Positions 42,540 through 53,774 of a stretch of 64,000 bases of DNA are shown piece by piece (position 1 is the first letter of the stretch; every line of letters begins with the position of its first letter). The DNA is from Scedosporium boydii. Lineage: Eukaryota; Ascomycota; Sordariomycetes; Microascales; Microascaceae. Location of the stretch: the NCBI GenBank assembly GCA_002221725.1, contig NJFT01000040.1, positions 124,001-188,000 on the forward strand, written 5' to 3'. The notes beneath the pieces are model-generated. The model was given only the letters and a program-made list of their open reading frames with translations. It ran no database searches and was not told where the DNA came from. The position numbers were made by a program, and so were the translations under genes.

Positions 42540-43204
42540 CAGTTGCGGCGACGTGGTGGAACATGCCAATAATCGAAGTGGCGTTCTTTTCCTCGCCGGT
42601 TGGTTCGTAGCGCCATGCAAAGATGCCCTGGTCATTGGACGACTTGACGATTTCGTCCTGGAGTCGGATAAACATAAACGCTCTATTCTCTCCACCTATA
42701 ACAGCAGCATGTTAACTCCAAAGAGACCCAGGGAGCACCTATCGTCTAGCTACCCACGACATATTCTCCACGACACTTGCTCGCTTCATCCAATGTTGTC
42801 CATCATGACCCAGGTAATAACCTTTGATGCCAGTCGCATCCGAGATGGCCCCTCGCCTGCTCGATCTTCTAGCGATAAAAGCCTAGTCTTTGTTATAGAT
42901 TAGCACTCCTCTGAGAGACGGGCTCTTGCGATGCCGAGCTCCGCGTGAACTACTGACTCTCGTCAAAGCCTGCGGCATCTGGATCGAATTCTTCGATCCC
43001 CTGCGGGAGGACGAAGCGGTAAAACGCATTCTCGTACCATTTGTGCATATAATTGACGGCCTCGGAAAGCTCGGCTTTGCTCTCTTTGCTGACCCTGGAA
43101 AGATATTTCTCTGTTGCCCCGGGTATGGGAAGAATGCCGTACCTGGAGATAGCATCATCGAAAAACTCTTCGAACTTCGTTGTGCTACTGTGGATACGGC
43201 GCAT
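42540..43204 (-). pseudogene. HET-domain (heterokaryon incompatibility) pseudogene
   Basis: On the minus strand from 43204, MRRIHSSTTKFEEFFDDAIS and RYGIL match the start of HET-domain proteins, where RYAILSHTW is usual. The next part jumps directly to SKESKAELSEAVNYMHKWYE, which matches the segment after the family's D-T-C-C-I-D-K core, so the HTW and core region is deleted. Further on, ENMSWVARR, then in another frame LGLFGVNMLLL, then RAFMFIRLQDEIVKSSNDQG and IFAW follow in family order, with stops and frame changes between them and the linking E-D-L-A-Y-S segment missing. Intact HET proteins trigger cell death after fusion of incompatible hyphae; this copy cannot be functional as read. 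Confidence 0.62.
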
Positions 43205-44997
43205 GATGAGCTCTGGAGCGAGACAGGTTTGAGTATCACTGCCTTGGGTTTGAATCCGAATGGGCGAGGGAGAAGTGACATCAGGGACACAGCCTGATGG
43301 CGGAGCGCGCCCGACTACACGGCTGTGGAATTAAAAGGAATGACTGATATACCCAAATCACTATCACCTCTTTAGGAGATCTAAATACCGCTCCCCTCTA
43401 TTTCCTACTTTCCCATGCATATACTGCATCAGGCTCTGTTCTAGATTCTCCTGGCACTTCTTGAAGTTCACCCTCAACTGTAGTATATCTATCCACATCT
43501 CAAATCTCGGAAAAGTTGACGAGACCTTGTTATAATCTCAACATTTCTGTTGGTCCAGTGAAAGCCCTCAGATGCCCCCCACCATGCAGCTCAAAGTGTG
43601 CCCAGGTTCAAGGACGCCCTAGCGTAAGGCCACAGGAAGTCTTGATCCTGCCTTGGATTTGGGTCTAGTATGAGCCGTGATAATTACTAGCCAGCTCGTT
43701 TACTTTCCCGATTCATTCACTCTTGAATGACGGCCTTGAATGCTTGGCAGCGAAAATAAGGATACGTAACCGTGCGGCCACTTCCAGAGCATGACATAGG
43801 TCAGTCGGCCGGCCCTGGCGGCCAAAGACTCCCGAACATTAGCGGAACACATTCCTAGAGGAGGCTGGTACATTGGAAGTTCGTTGTAAAGATCTAACCG
43901 TGGTTTTCCTCCACTCCTCAATAAGACTTCCCATTCATGGTCGTTGGTAAGTGAAGAACATGCTGGGATGAAAATAGTCATCCACTCTTCAGCTACTCGA
44001 GTTACTAGAGACTACGCTTGGCAACCTAGACTGAGTCTGAAGTTCTGAACCGTGTGAGAGTCGGTCTTATACGCCAGAATAACTGGACTCCCAAAATGCC
44101 TTTAACGCTATCTGCCGGCGCTGGTTTTATGATTCGAATACCGAGTACAGAGCATGGCGTCGAGAAATCCAGGCTGACCTGGAAAAAAAAAAAATAAAAA
44201 AAAAATAAAAATAGAAATAAAAAATAGCCCAGAAACATTGCCTCATAGAAGTGCATTTCGATAAATAAATATATATATATATATGCGAATGCCAGAACTC
44301 TCGAGACTTGGCTAACATCTTTGGCACTCGGACAACTGCATGCTTCAGGAGAGGCGGTGACAGGTCTCATTCGTTGTTCCAGCAATTTAAAGATGGTACC
44401 ATCAGATCGAGTTCGAAGGATGGCATCATTCCCCTCAAACCCGCAGGCATGCATCAACGCCGTGGAGACCCTCATTAGGCATCGCAGTCAAAGTGTGGGG
44501 GAACGTCCCATGCTTCTCCCTTGGACTAATGAATTCTTCCCACGTTCTAGTTGATTATCACCTTCGGATAGCCCCGTGAACCCGGATACGATCCCGCTGG
44601 CAAAGCTTGGGGGACCACCCAGTCTCCCTAAAGGGATTAGCGTTGTGCCATGCATCGCATACGCTATATTGGCGTGATTCTATCCATGCCATTGGCCCGC
44701 GGAAGACGCAATGCAGCCGGTGAACCCCCACGAACAATGCCTCTCAGCTCAGAACTGACATGCCTTCAATGCGGCTGCTACCTCGTAAGTACGAAGGACG
44801 TATCCATGCTTGATGAGGTTGAATCCCCGCAGTGCTTGTTCCCACTCCGAATGTCTGAAATGACCTGTTGCGGTTTGTTCCACAACATCTTTATCTCGAG
44901 TCCCGACAGATTGGATCTGCTTTCTTGGGAACCTCTGCGATAGGCTCTGAGTGTCCTTGTTAATATTCCTTTTATTTCTCTGCGCTTATCATTCGTC
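43205..44997. other. Intergenic, A-rich tract and AT microsatellite
   Basis: A-rich run at 44180-44228 and (AT)n at 44268-44284. Short frames at 43700-43981 and 44026-44475 are without recognisable domains. Confidence 0.5.
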
Positions 44998-46543
44998 ATG
45001 GCTTCAACCGCTGAAGCAGCTGGTGCCGCCGCAACAAGCCCATCTCCTCGATCTCCCACAAAGTCACCTTCAAAATCTCCCCCGCTGAATCCGGCCGCAT
45101 CCCCAGACATCGAGGTGGTAAGATCGACTTTTTCACACTCGTCGGCGTTTCTTTCAGCATAATGTAGTTATTTACTTTTAACGCAGGATCCTGGCCATGA
45201 GGACGCCGACAATGACGACGATTCCCTACTTGGAGGAAGCGTGTAGGAGAGCCACAAAGCCAAAAGCCCAGTCGATATCGCAATGCTACAATGAACTCTA
45301 ACGGCGCGATGACGAGCAGTGCTAGTTCCACCACCTCACTCTCCGCAAGTATTTTGGAATTCCGCAAGATCCATGGCCGGACGTTCCACAACTTCAACAC
45401 CGACACCGAATACTGGTTCGTCTCGTTTTCGTTCATTCCCTCGCTAGTTTGTGGATTCCTCCCCGAGCTCTTTGCTGATTAAATTCATTCCAATTTAGGG
45501 GCCCAAACGACGAGAGGCAAAACGAGCATCTCGATATAAAGTATTAGGACCTCTTCGACACGATTGGTACGGTTCAGAGACGACTTTGCGCTAATGGATA
45601 ATTGCTTTTTCCTCAGCCACCAGATGCTCCTCGTTGCGATGGATAACAAGCTCTACCACGCTCCGATCGGCGACAACCCACAGAGAGTGATTGATATCGG
45701 TACTGGAACGGGTATCTGGGCAATGTGAGGCACCCACTTTTCGTTCTTTCCGGATCACAAGCAGAGATAATAATAACATCCACTCCTTTGCCCCGTCGCA
45801 GAGATTTTGCCGATCAGTTCCCATCCGCCGAAGTAACCGGCACCGACATCTCCCCCACCCAGCCCCTCTGGGTCCCTCCCAACTGCAAATTCGAACTCGA
45901 CGATGCCCAGCTCACCTGGACATACCCCGACAACTACTTCGACTACATCCACATGCGCCTCATGATGGGCTCCATCAAAGACTGGCCCGCTCTCTACAAA
46001 GAAGTCTACCGCTGCCTCAAACCGGGTGGTTGGTTCGAGCACCAAGATTACGACCCGCGCGTCGTGTCGGACGATGGGACTGTCGGGCCCGACTCGCCGT
46101 GGAATCAATGGGGAAAGATTTTCATCGAGGCCGGCGAGAAGCTGGGTCGCACGTTTTCCGTCATCATCGACCGAAATAACTACGGCTGGATGAAAGACGT
46201 GGGATTCGAGAATGTCCAGGAAAAGAGGATCAAGTTGCCGCTGGGCTCGTGGCCGGCGGATCCCAAGTGGAAGACGATTGGGCAGTATAATCTGATCGCT
46301 ACGGAGCAGGGGCTCGAGGGGTTTGCTCTTTACGTACTCACCAATGTGCACGGCTGGGGCTTGGAGGAGACACAAGTGTATCTGGCGTCGGTGCGTAAGG
46401 AGTTGCACGACCGGAAGAACCACGCATACTATGAGACGTAAGTGTCTTGCAGGGCTGCTCAATGCCTCCAGATTTAGGAGATTACTGACTCGAGAATTAG
46501 GGCTTCCGTCTTTGGTCAAAAGCCAACGGAAACCGGGGAATAG
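44998..46543 (+). CDS. LaeA-like SAM-dependent methyltransferase (366 aa, seven exons)
   Basis: Exons are 44998-45117, 45187-45242, 45320-45415, 45499-45540, 45617-45724, 45802-46437 and 46501-46543; all phases agree. Residues 1-60 are Ser/Pro-rich and acidic (SPRSPTKSPSKSPP). Then ILEFRKIHGRTFHNF and TEYWGPNDERQNEHLDI, the typical entry of this family. The SAM-binding motif I is VIDIGTGTGIWAIDFA, followed by DISPTQPLWVPPNCKFELDD, FDYIHMRLMMGSIKDW and KPGGWFEHQDYD. The C-terminus is YASVRKELHDRKNHAYY-like and ends FGQKPTETGE. Relatives include the nuclear regulator LaeA and many orphan methyltransferases around secondary metabolism; the substrate of this one is not known. A paralogue lies 2.9 kb downstream on the same strand. 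Confidence 0.88.
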
Positions 46544-47121
46544 TAGGAGATTACTATCAAGCGGCATGAGAAGGGAATCCAGATGCAGACGTGTGTGGTG
46601 GGGGGGCATGCTTCACGTATCGAATGGTCCTAGCCCTTGGAAAGGCTGATGAGATATGCAAAATCAATTTCTATTTATGCTTTGAGGGGACTTCATAGAT
46701 CCCTGTATGAAACTTGCCCAACCATCTTTATGATCAACTCCTCTTCCTGGCGTTTATGGCGACTCTTGGCGAATGTGACATGTGAAACGTAGACTTCGTC
46801 ATTATCCTCACAGAGAGGGCCCACTCGAAGTTGCCCTCTCGAGTATAACTTCGGAATACGGACCTGTAGTATCCCGATCAAGACTGAAAGAGGAACCCCC
46901 TTTAAATACTAAGAGCTACGGCGCTAGTATGGCGTTTGCCGTCGTTGGATGAGTCAATAATATGTTCCTGGGCGCGCTTTCGAATCCTTCTTCGATTGAG
47001 ACGATGATTCCGATTAACAAAACCTAGGATCCGTTTTCGAAGTATTTGTCCGTTTCTCTTTCCATTAACCACTGCTGTACACCAAAGAAGCCGTTCCGTC
47101 TAATGCGCTCTTGGAGCAAAC
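46544..47121. other. Gap between convergent genes
   Basis: No gene recognised. Confidence 0.45.
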
Positions 47122-47987
47122 CTATGGCTTCTTTTCCAGGGCTGCGGGGATAGTGGCTGGTTGTAGAACTTCTATTTGGTCTTGATATTGACTAGAAGAT
47201 GCCTGGTGGTGTGCCGGAGGACTGTAAGCGGGCGGGGCCTGGTCTGACCAAGGCGCCGTCTGTGTTTGCTGGTTGACAGGGCCATTGGGATCGACCGGAA
47301 CGTAGATGATACGTGGCGTGGAAGAAGGTCGACCTTTGAGCTCGGAAATGGCCATGATGAGTATTACCAAATGCACGACTCTATAGAAAGGTATTAGTTC
47401 CGATGGAAGCCAATGTTGCCCCTAGTCACGTCTTGTGCTCTGTAGGCCACGTACGCATTCACGAAGCCAAAGCCGGCCGCAATTTGAAGGTATTCCTTGC
47501 CCTGCTCATCCTTGAAGAGTGCGAAATACCACCCAGAGTCGCTGAACTTCGAGACGGTATGGGCGATCACGCTGGACATGATAGCTAGGCCAAGAAACAA
47601 GAGAGTGTCGACGATGAGACAAGCAGCAGGATGCACGCCATACTGGCCACGGCGCACACAAAGGCAGATGGCATCGACCCAATCCCATAGAAAAGAAGCA
47701 GCGGCCTATAAGAATACACAAAAAAGGAGTTTAGTGGGGCAAACGGCCAAAGACACTCCTCGAGAGGGTGAGCTTACCGGAGGACCTAGCATGAGAAGCG
47801 CCCCAACTGTCCATTTGGTGTAGTAGTACGCAGAGAATCCGATGATGGCAACGTTGAAGATGATGGACAAGGAACGCAGACTCATTTTCGACCACCATCT
47901 GCCAGATGAAAAGGCGTGGGTGGCCATGGGCGCCACTTGTCCACCATGGATAGAGTAATGGTACTGCGACTGCGACTGCTGTTCCAT
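47122..47987 (-). CDS. Four-span membrane protein, MARVEL-like (239 aa, three exons)
   Basis: Exons are 47987-47778, 47705-47455 and 47380-47122. Intron 1 has GTAAGC and CTATAG; intron 2 has donor GTACGT, branch AACTAATAC and acceptor CTATAG, joining FGFVNA to VVHLVILIMAISELKG with matching phase 2. Four hydrophobic segments are visible: SLSIIFNVAIIGFSAYYYT; a middle one around WTVGALLML and FLWDWVDAICLC; ACLIVDTLLFLGLAIMSSVI; and IAAGFGFVNAVVHLVILIMA. The N-terminus is Gln/Ser-rich. The last 60 residues are a Pro/Gln-rich tail with PPAYSPP, a possible PPxY-type motif for WW-domain (NEDD4/Rsp5) binding. The arrangement is that of fungal MARVEL-type membrane proteins. It sits between two methyltransferase paralogues, on the other strand. 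Confidence 0.8.
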
Positions 47988-49409
47988 TTTCGAGCTGGAA
48001 TTGCGGCGAGCGTAACAATTTCACCGTTACACACAATTACCCAGGAACGTTGCAGACGTGATGGAAATAATTAACTTTCGACATTCATATATATCCAGCA
48101 AGTTCAGCTGAGGGAGGCTGAGCTTCCCAGACCCATGCATTGCCAAGAGTCGAAGTCGAGCCTATTGAAAGCTTCGAGCTGGCCCACGTGCGAGACAACA
48201 TCCAACGCTGTCCAATCAAGCATCCTGAATCTCTGGCGCAGACCCTGGTCGCCAAGCAGTGGACTGACCTCTTCGGGTGGGAAGACTTTCGGAGTTTTTC
48301 TTGGATCCGAAGGAAGAAGCAATGAGTTGAAGGGGTGTTGTCGGCCGAGATGTCGGTGCCGAGGGCAAAGCTTCAGAGACATATTATAATTCCGAATCGG
48401 GAAGTGTGTCGAGTTTGTGAACCTCTTCTTTGACGTCCCCGTGCTTCTGTGAACCCAAAAGGGAATTCAAAGCTAGCTCCTTAGCGAGCTGCCATCACCT
48501 TCATTAGAGTTAAATGTTGACAACCCCGGAATGCGAGTTATCTCTGGCCAACTAAACGAGGTAATCGGGGTCATCGGTGGCATCTTTTTCAAAGCGACGA
48601 GGTTTCACCGCGAATAATCAATCCCACCTCTAGTACCTCTTTACCAAGTCTGCCTCTCACGCGAAACTCTCAGCCATGGCACAGAGCAAGATAAGCGCGT
48701 TGCATCTGTTGTACGAGAACGTCACTCTGGGGAGCTTTGCGCTGGAAAGGTATTATCAATATGGGAAAACACCGACAGGCTCAAACCTTGGCAATATACA
48801 CATAGACAACGAACCACTTTCTGGAACAGCTGTCGCAGGATGGGCTTGACGCATTTGCTAAATAGGGGACTCTGTGTCAGAAAGTACAGCAAATCTGCCA
48901 TCATTCAAGCATTACATATCGGTCCCAACCGCTAGAGATGGCCGCTTGAAAGTCCATTCACTCCCACTCCCACTACCGTCCTCTCTTCGTCTTCTCATCG
49001 AGCCTGTTTTTCCGTTCTCCCCCTCATTTCCCCTCCCTCCTCAGCTGTCGAACACTTCAATCCTTTTCCGCAAGGGGTTCGAAGTCTCTCTTTCTCCCGC
49101 TCACTCCACGGTAGCTCTTTGTGACAGCTGAGAATTTGTCCTTTCGGATAATCTGTGAGGTCGCAGATACATGTAGGATTGCGTGCGTGTCGAGGTTGCA
49201 TTCCACAAACGATCCAATCAGCCCGTTGGCTGTCAGCCACCAACAGGACCAACGGCATATTGATCCGTCTATATCATACGAGTGAACGTTGCCAAGGACG
49301 TCCGTGGTGTTAGATCTGTATATTAAAATAGAAGCTCCACTCTTCGCTTTTTCATTTGAGGTTGAGCATTTCCCCTCTTGTCTTCGCTATCGAGATCCGA
49401 ACAATCAAG
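47988..49409. other. Intergenic, no gene recognised
   Basis: A C/T-rich stretch (48955-49070) and TTAAAATAG near 49322 precede the second methyltransferase. No gene seen. Confidence 0.45.
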
Positions 49410-51046
49410 ATGGTCGAGCCGGAGCAACCCCAGGGCCGTATCGTGTGTCTTTACCAAATTAGCCGCTTCTGACATCACCGGCAGCTAACCAATCTCGATA
49501 GGCAGCCGACGAAGATGTCAATTCGGCGATTGATATGGTAAGATGTCCTCTAGCACCACTCAGCTGATCGAGGCTAATAATCTAACCTTTCCGCCCAACA
49601 GCCGATCGAGTCAACGGCATCGTTGCGGTCCAGTATTTTGAAATACCATGAAGAGAATGGCCGAACATACCATGCCCTGAGCTCGGGACGTAGGTCGAAA
49701 TCGTGGATAGACTGCTCTGGTGAATTAAGTGCTTTGCAACTGACCAATTCTGAAAGAATATATCCTGCCAAACGATGAGGTATGTACGAAATCACATTGG
49801 GGCGAAGTTCACGCATTCGTATTGTTTTAGGGACTGACATCTTGAAGGGCGAACAAGAGCGGCTTGGTATGTGAAGGGGCTGCCCCCCCCCCCCCCTTCT
49901 TTTTCTTTCTTTAACTGGGAATTATTATGGCTCATTTTTGCGGAGATATTGTGCATCACATCCTCCTCCTCACCTTCGACGGGAAGCTCTGCCTCAGCCC
50001 TAAGAACGAGAACGCGAAAAGTGTCCTGGATATGGGTACAGGAACTGGGGCCTGGGCCATAGATTTTGGTGTGTTCATACCCTAAGACGTTTATTTTGTC
50101 CGGTACAGTATCTTACAATATTTCTCTCACCTATAGCCGATGCGCATCCAGAGGCTCGGGTCGTTGGAGTCGACCTAAGTCCAATCCAGCCAACATTGTA
50201 CGCGGCAGTATCTTTCCCACCTAATCCACCAACATCACGCAACCGACTAATAAAATCTCGCATATCACAGCATCCCGCCGAACTGCGCGTTCGAGGTCGA
50301 CGATCTGGAAAAGGAGTGGACCTGGGGCCCTGGGCGGTTCGACTTGATCTTTTGCCGTAGCTTGGCTGGATCGTTTGCCAGCTGGCCGAAGATCATGCAG
50401 AAAGCGTTCAAGTATGATATCGCACCATTATAGCCATGATGTTATTTTTTTCGTGTTCCCTTACCCTCCTCCTTTGTTGGACTCGTTACTAACTGTTAAA
50501 TTTTTTCTTGGTTCTCCTTCATTGTAGCCATCTTGAACCAGGAGGCTATTTCGAGATTCACGACAATCTCTTCCCCGTCCTATGCGACGACGGCACCCTT
50601 CCTGTGGACTCCGCGCTTGTCAGATGGTGCAACCTTATGGTCGAAGGAGCCGCGAAACTAGGCCGAAGTCTTAACGAGGCTCCCAAGTACGCCGGCTGGC
50701 TTTCCGAAGCAGGTTTCGAAAACGTCACGACAAAGCTCTACAAGTGGCCCATCAACCGCTGGCCCAAAGATCCGAAATTCAAGGAGCTCGGTGCTTGGAC
50801 GTTGACGGCCATGGACGGAGGGCTGGAAGGCCTTTGCTTGGCTGTCTTTACCCGGGCCTTGGGATGGACGCAGGATGAGACCTTGGCGTTCTGCTCGGCG
50901 GTACGTCATGACCTGCGGAATCCGAAGTACCATGGTTATTGGCAAATGTAAGTCAAATCATGGATACAACGACTTGAGTGTTAAATACTAACGATGAACA
51001 TAGTTACGTGACATATGGAAAAAAGCCCGAGACCGAGGCCAGTTAA
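49410..51046 (+). CDS. LaeA-like SAM-dependent methyltransferase, second copy (328 aa, ten exons)
   Basis: Exons are 49410-49442, 49502-49537, 49602-49689, 49757-49779, 49848-49866, 49946-50068, 50137-50197, 50271-50411, 50528-50947 and 51004-51046. All ten join in phase without stops, strong support for an intact gene. Some exons are tiny (19 and 23 nt). The product reads SSILKYHEENGRTYHA, YILPNDEGEQERLD, HHILLLTFDGKLCLSP, the SAM motif VLDMGTGTGAWAIDFA, VVGVDLSPIQPT, PPNCAFEVDDLEKEWTW, DLIFCRSLAGSFASWPK, LEPGGYFEIHDN and an end YVTYGKKPETEAS. Intron 5 contains a run of 14 C at 49883-49896. It belongs to the same family as the gene at 44998, but identity is moderate and intron numbers differ, so the duplication is old. 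Substrate unknown. Confidence 0.88.
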
Positions 51047-51286
51047 AGAGGACATAGTAGCCTAGAGGTGTACCAGCTATCATAAATGGGATTCCAATGA
51101 ATAGAACGATGCTGATTCTACTTGGAGTATTAATTAACCTGCAACGATGAATGAGTTCTCAAATATGGCTATCCATTTCTACCTCTAGACACACGCAAAC
51201 CGGTACGTCCCACTTTCCGCACCCACCGCCCAAGGCAGAATTGGGGAACGCCAAAATATACCTCACCAAGGGTCCTGGATTCCTAA

Positions 51287-51382
51287 GGTCGGTTAGCTCA
51301 GTTGGTTAGAGCGTGGTACTAATAAGCTATCCGGTTTATCAAGTAAATGCCAAGGTCATGAGTTCGACCCTCATACTGACCA
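51287..51382 (+). tRNA. tRNA-Ile(AAT) with intron
   Basis: Acceptor GGTCGGT pairs with ACTGACC; the D arm is AGCTCAGTTGGTTAGAGC. Anticodon stem TGGTA pairs with TGCCA, with loop CTAATA interrupted after position 37 by about 21 nt. T arm is CATGAGTTCGACCCTCATA-like, and a T-rich run (about 51391) follows as a polymerase III terminator. Anticodon AAT decodes AUU/AUC. Confidence 0.92.
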
Positions 51383-53135
51383 TTATCAACTATCTTTTTG
51401 CCTTTTTCTTTTCCCGATTTTCCCCCCCTCTCCTTGTGTTTCTTCTATTAGGAGACGGTGACACTCGACCATCTTTCCCTGCACCCACCGTACTTCCAGG
51501 TTCTAGTGTATCCAACTCGGCCCCTTCGTCTATTCGTGGCCTCCGGAAGGGGGCCGGGCAACTCCTCTACGCCTCGCCCGGCGTTGGGAACACATCTACC
51601 ACTGCCACCTCAGCCCTCCTATAGCCCTCCGCGACTTGTTCTTCTTCTCCCCGGCGGACGCAAAGGGTAGCGCGACCTCCACCAGGCTTTCTCTAGCTAG
51701 GACACGTTTTCCTCATTGACCTAGCCACGCTATGTAGCCAAAGTGATGCCGCTAAGAGAGTCGCCTATGATCCTATTAAAAAGTGGCGTAACCGGCTAGG
51801 TTGTGGAAAGTAAGTATTAGCGGTCACCGCTCTTTTCACCTTCAGCCCTCCGCGTGCGTCTCATACGCACTATTAAATCACCGAAGCTAATATCTTGATC
51901 CATTTATGCGTAAACGTAACGTTCCCCCGCGCCCAGGCTCCCAAGTGGATGGCCTGCGTCCCGAGTGCCCTCGGTCGGCGCCTCGCCGGGTTGGTTACGT
52001 GGTGCCCACCCTTGCTTTTTCAGCGCAGGTCCCAGCCACATGCGCCATACACACACAGAAAAGCCGATGGCAACAATGCAAGCAAGAATGATGGTGATGA
52101 TAAACATTATAAATGACGATGGGGGGCAACGTTCCGATCGTTCAAATGCTCGCAAGTACTGCGGGTTGCGCATGTTATCTATTCAGTTTGGGGGGCAGGG
52201 CAGACGAGGTATCGAGGAAGAAGATGTCAGACCATGGGAGCAGAAAAACCTCGATATCTAGCCGTGTAAGATCAAGATCAACAAAACAGTAAGACGCGAG
52301 TCGAAGTGAGGCAGGACTGCCATTTAATACCCGACAGAACCGTTGGTTGTGACTAAGTCTAATTCTATGTAAATGTGGCACAGCGAAATTTAGGCTGTTC
52401 GCCTATCCACCAGCTCTCTCTGTCTCCCACTTATTCGTGTCATTTGATCTCACCGTTGCCTAATTATATCCGTTTTAGTCGTATTGACGTCGTACAGACA
52501 CGGGGGGAGATTGCGCCCTCATATTACACTTAGGCTACCCTGTGCCGTGACCTGACATCAAGAGTTTATCCGCGGGTATGAGGCAGAGGCACAGTGAGGT
52601 TCATTGCGGCGCCGGGTCGCCTGGTGGCACTTCCGCTCGCATATCCCTCTACGGAAGAGGCACGCTTTGCCATGTTTCTGCGAGCCCTGATCGAAGAATG
52701 CTAAAGGATGTCGAGAGGCTCACCGGGTACGGTCTCATCTTCTCTTAGTTGTCAGACCGCCGTCGGAGGAACGAGTCCCGGTTATTATGACGGGATGAGT
52801 GCAAACGGAAACGTGCCCGCCGATGCCTGAACTGTCAAATTCTGGGAGCATTCACGATGTCTCGAAGAAGCCAAGCATAAAAACCAATATATGTATAAAT
52901 TGTCTATCAAATCAATCACATATCCAGGTCCGATGCTTTGCCAGCCCCCATGCTCTACCGGTTCTATGTATTCCCAATCCTATGCTCGATCAAACGCCAA
53001 ATGATGCAACCTCCCATCCCCCCTTCTCTGGTTATACGCCATCTTGTGAAGTACAACAAACTCTATGGTGCAGTATCCCTCCCTATAGAAACAAAATGAA
53101 ATTGAATGAATTGATAGTTGGCTCGCGGCCCTTGT
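51383..53135. other. Intergenic, no gene supported
   Basis: An 89-codon minus frame at 51904-52173 has one clear hydrophobic segment (FIMFIITIILACIVAIGFS) but no other support. AT-rich around 52870-52925. Confidence 0.45.
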
Positions 53136-53774
53136 TTAAGCGGAGCTCACTTCAATAGCAAGACCACTTCCACGGGCCTTGTTCCAGCCAATGTTGACAC
53201 CAGGGCGGGCAACAATCTCGAAGCTATACTCTCCCTGCGCACAAGGGAAAGTGGGAGCCGAACCCATCTCGGGAAGCGTGGTGTCTCCGCTCATGTCGAC
53301 GCTCTGCCAGGCGGCCTCTCGTCCCTTGGCGGGGGTAAGGATACCGATCTGAGCGGTGCGGGGAATCCTGCCGTTCCAGGTGTACTTCTCGTTGAGGCAA
53401 GACTGAAGGCGGTAGACATCGAAGATGGCGGGCTGGCCCTGGGGGCCGACGATCCAATCGTCTTGAGAGAGGCGGAATGTCAATCGGCAAGTCTTGCCAT
53501 CAGCCTCGGCCTGGGTAAAGGCGAAGTAGACGGAAGTGACGACTTGCTCGGTGGGGCTGTTGAGGATGTGTCCGACCTGGGTGTTGCTGCCGAAGGTGTT
53601 GGGCTCCTTGGACTTCCAGCGGACCTGGAGGGAGGGGTAGACGGTCTTGGGAGGTGCGTTGGGTGCCGATGAATTAGTGACCTGTCGTGCTCCGATGATG
53701 CTAGCAGGGGGGGCGGGAGCGGCGGCGACGGCGGCGACGAAAGAGAGGATGGTGGAGAAAAGTTGGAACTTCAT
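53136..53774 (-). CDS. Secreted protein with But2-like C-terminal domain (212 aa)
   Basis: A single exon. The signal peptide is clear (MKFQLFSTILSFVAAVAAAP). The body follows the pattern of fungal But2 (ubiquitin 3 binding protein) C-terminal domains: VYPSLQVRWKSKEPN, then a beta-rich core with ADGKTCRLTFRLSQDDWIVG, AIFDVYRL and CLNEKYTWNGR; next RTAQIGIL and KGREAAWQSVD, and near the end FPCAQGEYSFEIVA. The three or four cysteines are spaced as in that family. Such proteins are extracellular or cell-wall-associated and of unknown activity; the name does not prove a ubiquitin role. The C/T-rich leader fits good expression. Confidence 0.65.
   Translation of the reverse strand: MKFQLFSTILSFVAAVAAAPAPPASIIGARQVTNSSAPNAPPKTVYPSLQVRWKSKEPNTFGSNTQVGHILNSPTEQVVTSVYFAFTQAEADGKTCRLTFRLSQDDWIVGPQGQPAIFDVYRLQSCLNEKYTWNGRIPRTAQIGILTPAKGREAAWQSVDMSGDTTLPEMGSAPTFPCAQGEYSFEIVARPGVNIGWNKARGSGLAIEVSSA

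Noticed and set aside
51904..52173. An 89-codon minus frame with one hydrophobic segment
   Set aside because: A single membrane-like segment is not enough; no signal peptide, conserved end or promoter supports it.
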